A DNA stretch of 16,598 nucleotides from Bacteroidales bacterium UBA3389 (lineage in GTDB: Bacteria; Bacteroidota; Bacteroidia; Bacteroidales; P3): positions 8,258-24,855 of the forward strand of contig DEPP01000050.1 of assembly GCA_002358835.1 (NCBI GenBank), written 5' to 3'. Each line of letters opens with the position of its first letter. Within the stretch, counting starts at the first letter, position 1. Shown here in pieces: positions 14,264 to 16,598 of this stretch. The position numbers and the translations under genes were made by a program. The notes under the pieces were generated by a model, which saw only the letters and a list, made by a program, of their open reading frames with translations, did no database searches and had not been told where the DNA came from.

Positions 14264-14932
14264 CTATTCTCCCGAAGCCGAAACAGCCCTATTGATAAAT
14301 TCCTTAAACTTACGAGTGCTCGAAAAGTCCTTTGCAAGCCTTTCAACCAAGTTCGGCTTCAACAAATAGTCCTCATCTATATTTTTAACCATAAGAAAAT
14401 CCCTCAATTTCAAAGCCTCGATACCGCAATCCTTAGGAAAATCCTTTGGCATCTTCTTCATCATGCTCTCCAAATCAAGTTCAAAGCCCTTACACTCGGC
14501 AATAGCATCTTCAAACTCACCATTCAAAGCAAACACATCTTCCCTTATACTTCTTATAACATCGTTCGGCATACACACAACGCCCGTTGCCAAAAGATGA
14601 GACGAAAGATAACGCCCGCCAAACGGCTCAACGTGAAAATAATATCCCCCAAGACCGGATTTTTTTCCTTTCGGACAAATATAAGCTCCTATATGAGTTT
14701 TGTAAGGCGTCTTATCCTTGGAAAATCTCACATCTCTGTAAATCCGATAAGTGCAATCGCTCACACTCAAACCATAAATCGTTTCATCGAAATCAGAAAT
14801 CGCTTCAACCAAATCAAGAACGAATTTATCGAAATAAGCTTTTACATCCTTATAATCTTGCTTATGCTCATCAAACCATACCTTATTATTGTTTTGATTC
14901 AAAGCCGACAAGAAATCAATCACCCTTTTCAT
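14264..14932 (-). CDS. DUF2461 family protein (TIGR02453-like)
   Basis: 222 residues from ATG 14932 (MKRVIDFLSALNQNN). The frame is open to ATG 14965, but that would overlap rarA by 25 bp and adds an atypical leader, so 14932 (8 bp after the rarA stop) is preferred. The family signature TYRIYRDVRFSKDKTPYKTH is present in the first half, preceded by NNNKVWFDEHKQDY and followed by GGYYFHVEPFGGRYLSSHLL. These are the conserved blocks of DUF2461, a widespread cytoplasmic family of unknown function. It has no signal or membrane segment and is of normal length. It lies in a compact operon with rarA upstream and the dihydrouridine synthase 2 bp downstream. Confidence 0.9.
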   Translation of the reverse strand: MKRVIDFLSALNQNNNKVWFDEHKQDYKDVKAYFDKFVLDLVEAISDFDETIYGLSVSDCTYRIYRDVRFSKDKTPYKTHIGAYICPKGKKSGLGGYYFHVEPFGGRYLSSHLLATGVVCMPNDVIRSIREDVFALNGEFEDAIAECKGFELDLESMMKKMPKDFPKDCGIEALKLRDFLMVKNIDEDYLLKPNLVERLAKDFSSTRKFKEFINRAVSASGE

Positions 14933-14940
14933 ACGTCTAA

Positions 14941-16197
14941 TCAATATTTGTAAACACCGAACCACATCTTTCGCAAATCCTCTCTTGTCTTTTGTTCTCT
15001 CGGATTGTCGCTTGGCGAATACAACTCAAGAGTTTGCAAACTATCAGGCATAAATTGCTGTTGCACGAAGTGATTTTGATAATCGTGAGAGTACATATAA
15101 TCGTTTCCATAGCCTATTTGCTTCATCAGATTCGTAGGAGCATTCCTCAAATGCAAAGGTACAGGCAAATCTCCCGTTTTTTCAACCAACTCCAACGCCT
15201 TACCGATAGCAAGATAAGTCGAATTGCTTTTCGGACTCGTTGCAAGATAAACCGCAGTCTGCGAAAGAATGATACGCCCCTCAGGCATACCGATTTTATT
15301 CACCGCATCAAAACACGCATTAGCCAACAACAAAGCATTAGGATTCGCATTCCCAATATCCTCCGAAGCCAAAATAATCATACGCCTTGCAATAAACAAC
15401 GGATCTTCCCCTCCTGCAATCATTCTTGCAAGCCAATACACCGCCGCATTAGGGTCTGAGCCTCTCACACTCTTGATAAAAGCCGAAATAATATCGTAAT
15501 GCTGTTCCCCTTTCTTATCATAAGTAGCCAAATTCTGCTGAACAATAGAACAAACCGTAGCATTATCGATAACACAATCACCTTTGAATTGAGCAACAAC
15601 AAGTTCCAAAGCATTCATCAGCTTTCTCGCATCGCCGCCGCTAATCCTCAGCAAAGCCTCGCACTCTTTTATTGTTACAGTCCTTTGTTCCGTTTGAGCA
15701 TAATAAGCAACAGCTCTGTCTATAATAGAAATCAAATCCTCTCTTTCCAACGAACGCAAAACGTAAACCTGACAGCGAGACAACAAAGGTGAGATAACCT
15801 CAAACGAAGGGTTCTCCGTAGTAGCACCAATCAGCCTTACAATACCCTGCTCCACCGCTCCAAGCAAAGAATCCTGCTGATTCTTAGAAAAACGGTGGAT
15901 TTCATCAACAAACAAAACAGCATTAGCCGTTTTACTCGCACGTTCAATCACCTCGCGAACATCTTTCACACCACTATTTATAGCACTAAGATTATAGAAA
16001 GGCACAGAAAGCGTATCGGCAATAATGTTTGCGAGAGTTGTCTTGCCGACTCCGGGCGGTCCCCAAAGAATCATAGACGGAATATCACCCTTCTCAATCG
16101 CCTTACGCAAGATTGCATCTTCTCCCACCAAGTGTTTTTGTCCCACATACTCATCTAACGACTGCGGACGCAGGATTTCAGCCAACGGTTTGTTCAT
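14941..16197 (-). CDS. rarA: Replication-associated recombination protein RarA (MgsA), AAA+ ATPase
   Basis: 418 residues. Homologue of E. coli RarA and yeast Mgs1/WRNIP1, a clamp-loader-like ATPase acting at stalled forks. Motifs in order: the N-terminal family block PLAEILRPQSLDEYVGQKHL (4-23), Walker A GPPGVGKT (46-53), Walker B VLFVDE (94-99) followed by IHRFSKNQQD, sensor 1 GATTENP (124-130), arginine-finger segment SPLLSRC (136-142) and sensor 2 GGDAR (187-191). The C-terminal tetramerisation part is intact (SVRGSDPNAAVYWLARMIAGGEDP, then ASEDIGNANPNALLLA and YPSPSDNPR-like end). Length is normal. It starts 12 bp after the stop of the methyltransferase gene and is followed after 8 bp by the DUF2461 gene. 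No residue important for ATP use is missing. Confidence 0.97.
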   Translation of the reverse strand: MNKPLAEILRPQSLDEYVGQKHLVGEDAILRKAIEKGDIPSMILWGPPGVGKTTLANIIADTLSVPFYNLSAINSGVKDVREVIERASKTANAVLFVDEIHRFSKNQQDSLLGAVEQGIVRLIGATTENPSFEVISPLLSRCQVYVLRSLEREDLISIIDRAVAYYAQTEQRTVTIKECEALLRISGGDARKLMNALELVVAQFKGDCVIDNATVCSIVQQNLATYDKKGEQHYDIISAFIKSVRGSDPNAAVYWLARMIAGGEDPLFIARRMIILASEDIGNANPNALLLANACFDAVNKIGMPEGRIILSQTAVYLATSPKSNSTYLAIGKALELVEKTGDLPVPLHLRNAPTNLMKQIGYGNDYMYSHDYQNHFVQQQFMPDSLQTLELYSPSDNPREQKTREDLRKMWFGVYKY

Positions 16198-16209
16198 TTG
16201 TGAAAATAT

Positions 16210-16598
16210 TTACTTGCTTAACAAAAATACAGTATTCTTTTTATGTAGCGAAAACTTACTTTGTTTCCACTCGGCAATGCTTTTCGAAACAATCTTCTGA
16301 CTTTCTCCCCCTATATCGCAAGCCACACATAACATAGTGCCATTCGAACACACTTCAATCAAACTCTCCAACAAATGATCGTTGCGATAAGGAGTTTCTA
16401 TAAAGATTTGCGTTTGATTAAATCGGTACACAAGGGTTTCCAACTCACGAATACGTTTATTGCGAGCAGACTTTTCCGCAGGCAGATAGCCGACAAAGGC
16501 AAACGATTGCCCATTGAAGCCGCTTGCCATCAAAGCCATCATCAGCGAACTCGGACCCGAAAGCGGAATAACCTCAAATCCCTCTCTCTGACACAAAG
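16210..16598 (-). CDS. RsmI-like SAM-dependent methyltransferase, 5' end outside the window
   Basis: The C-terminal 129 or so residues of a tetrapyrrole-methylase-fold protein. The visible blocks are IPLSGPSSLMMALMASGF (the SAM-binding GPSS loop), FAFVGYLP, and IFIETPYRNDHLLESLIEVC. These correspond to the RsmI family, which 2'-O-methylates 16S rRNA C1402. The end (KFSLHKKNTVFLLSK) lacks the long C-terminal extension of classical RsmI; Bacteroidota carry a shorter paralog with this form, so the substrate is uncertain. The start codon is beyond base 16598; the TTG at 16596 lies inside the domain and is not a start. rarA follows after 12 bp in the same direction. Confidence 0.87.
   Translation of the reverse strand, partial: LCQREGFEVIPLSGPSSLMMALMASGFNGQSFAFVGYLPAEKSARNKRIRELETLVYRFNQTQIFIETPYRNDHLLESLIEVCSNGTMLCVACDIGGESQKIVSKSIAEWKQSKFSLHKKNTVFLLSK

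Noticed and set aside
14243..14953. 236-residue ORF on the plus strand
   Set aside because: It is antisense to the DUF2461 gene, which carries a recognisable family signature; basic, Ile/Asn-rich composition is typical of an antisense frame in AT-rich DNA.
16210..16596. Complete short methyltransferase starting at 16596
   Set aside because: The codon is TTG inside the conserved domain; the N-terminal half of the family is missing because the gene runs off the window.

Overview
The window looks like a chromosome segment from an AT-rich member of the Bacteroidota, most likely Bacteroidales. Several promoters match the phylum's TTTG / TAnnTTTG (-33/-7) pattern, for example at 1476-1506, 3194-3223 and 1236-1268, and Shine-Dalgarno sequences are scarce. 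The gene content is also typical: a DUF5606 protein, a DUF1599 protein next to a DoxX-like protein, folP overlapping a diadenylate cyclase gene, and an OMP_b-brl_3-type outer-membrane barrel protein. Most of the window is core genome; the accessory-looking part is the left end.

Left end (1-1562): two paralogous lipoprotein genes on the minus strand share one promoter. The first (1208 to 546) carries a cysteine-rich C-terminal domain of about 41 residues that lines up with the myxobacterial bacteriocin fulvocin C. The second (528 to 52) is a related lipoprotein without that tail. They are separated from a POT-family peptide transporter on the plus strand by a 354-bp intergenic region holding two divergent promoters and a 21-bp-period tandem repeat of quasi-palindromic units.

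1563-4043: the peptide transporter ends at a strong terminator. A promoter then drives a small S4-domain RNA-binding protein and a DUF5606 protein. The gap before the next, convergent operon holds a second copy of the 21-bp repeat family in the opposite orientation.

4044-8503: a minus-strand operon (DUF1599 protein, DoxX-like membrane protein, lone DppB-type ABC permease) diverges from a plus-strand pair, folP and the c-di-AMP synthase gene, which overlap by 4 bp. A perfect 17-bp hairpin ends that pair and also the convergent transcript.

8603-13243: a large outer-membrane beta-barrel protein gene and, directly abutting it, a small HsdR-N-like PD-(D/E)XK protein lie on the minus strand. A divergent secreted protein of unknown function follows on the plus strand.

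13218-16598: a tight minus-strand operon contains, in transcription order, an RsmI-like SAM methyltransferase (5' end outside the window), rarA, a DUF2461 protein and a tRNA-dihydrouridine synthase. Its last gene overlaps the convergent secreted-protein gene by 26 bp. I see no tRNA, rRNA, insertion sequence, CRISPR array or integrase.
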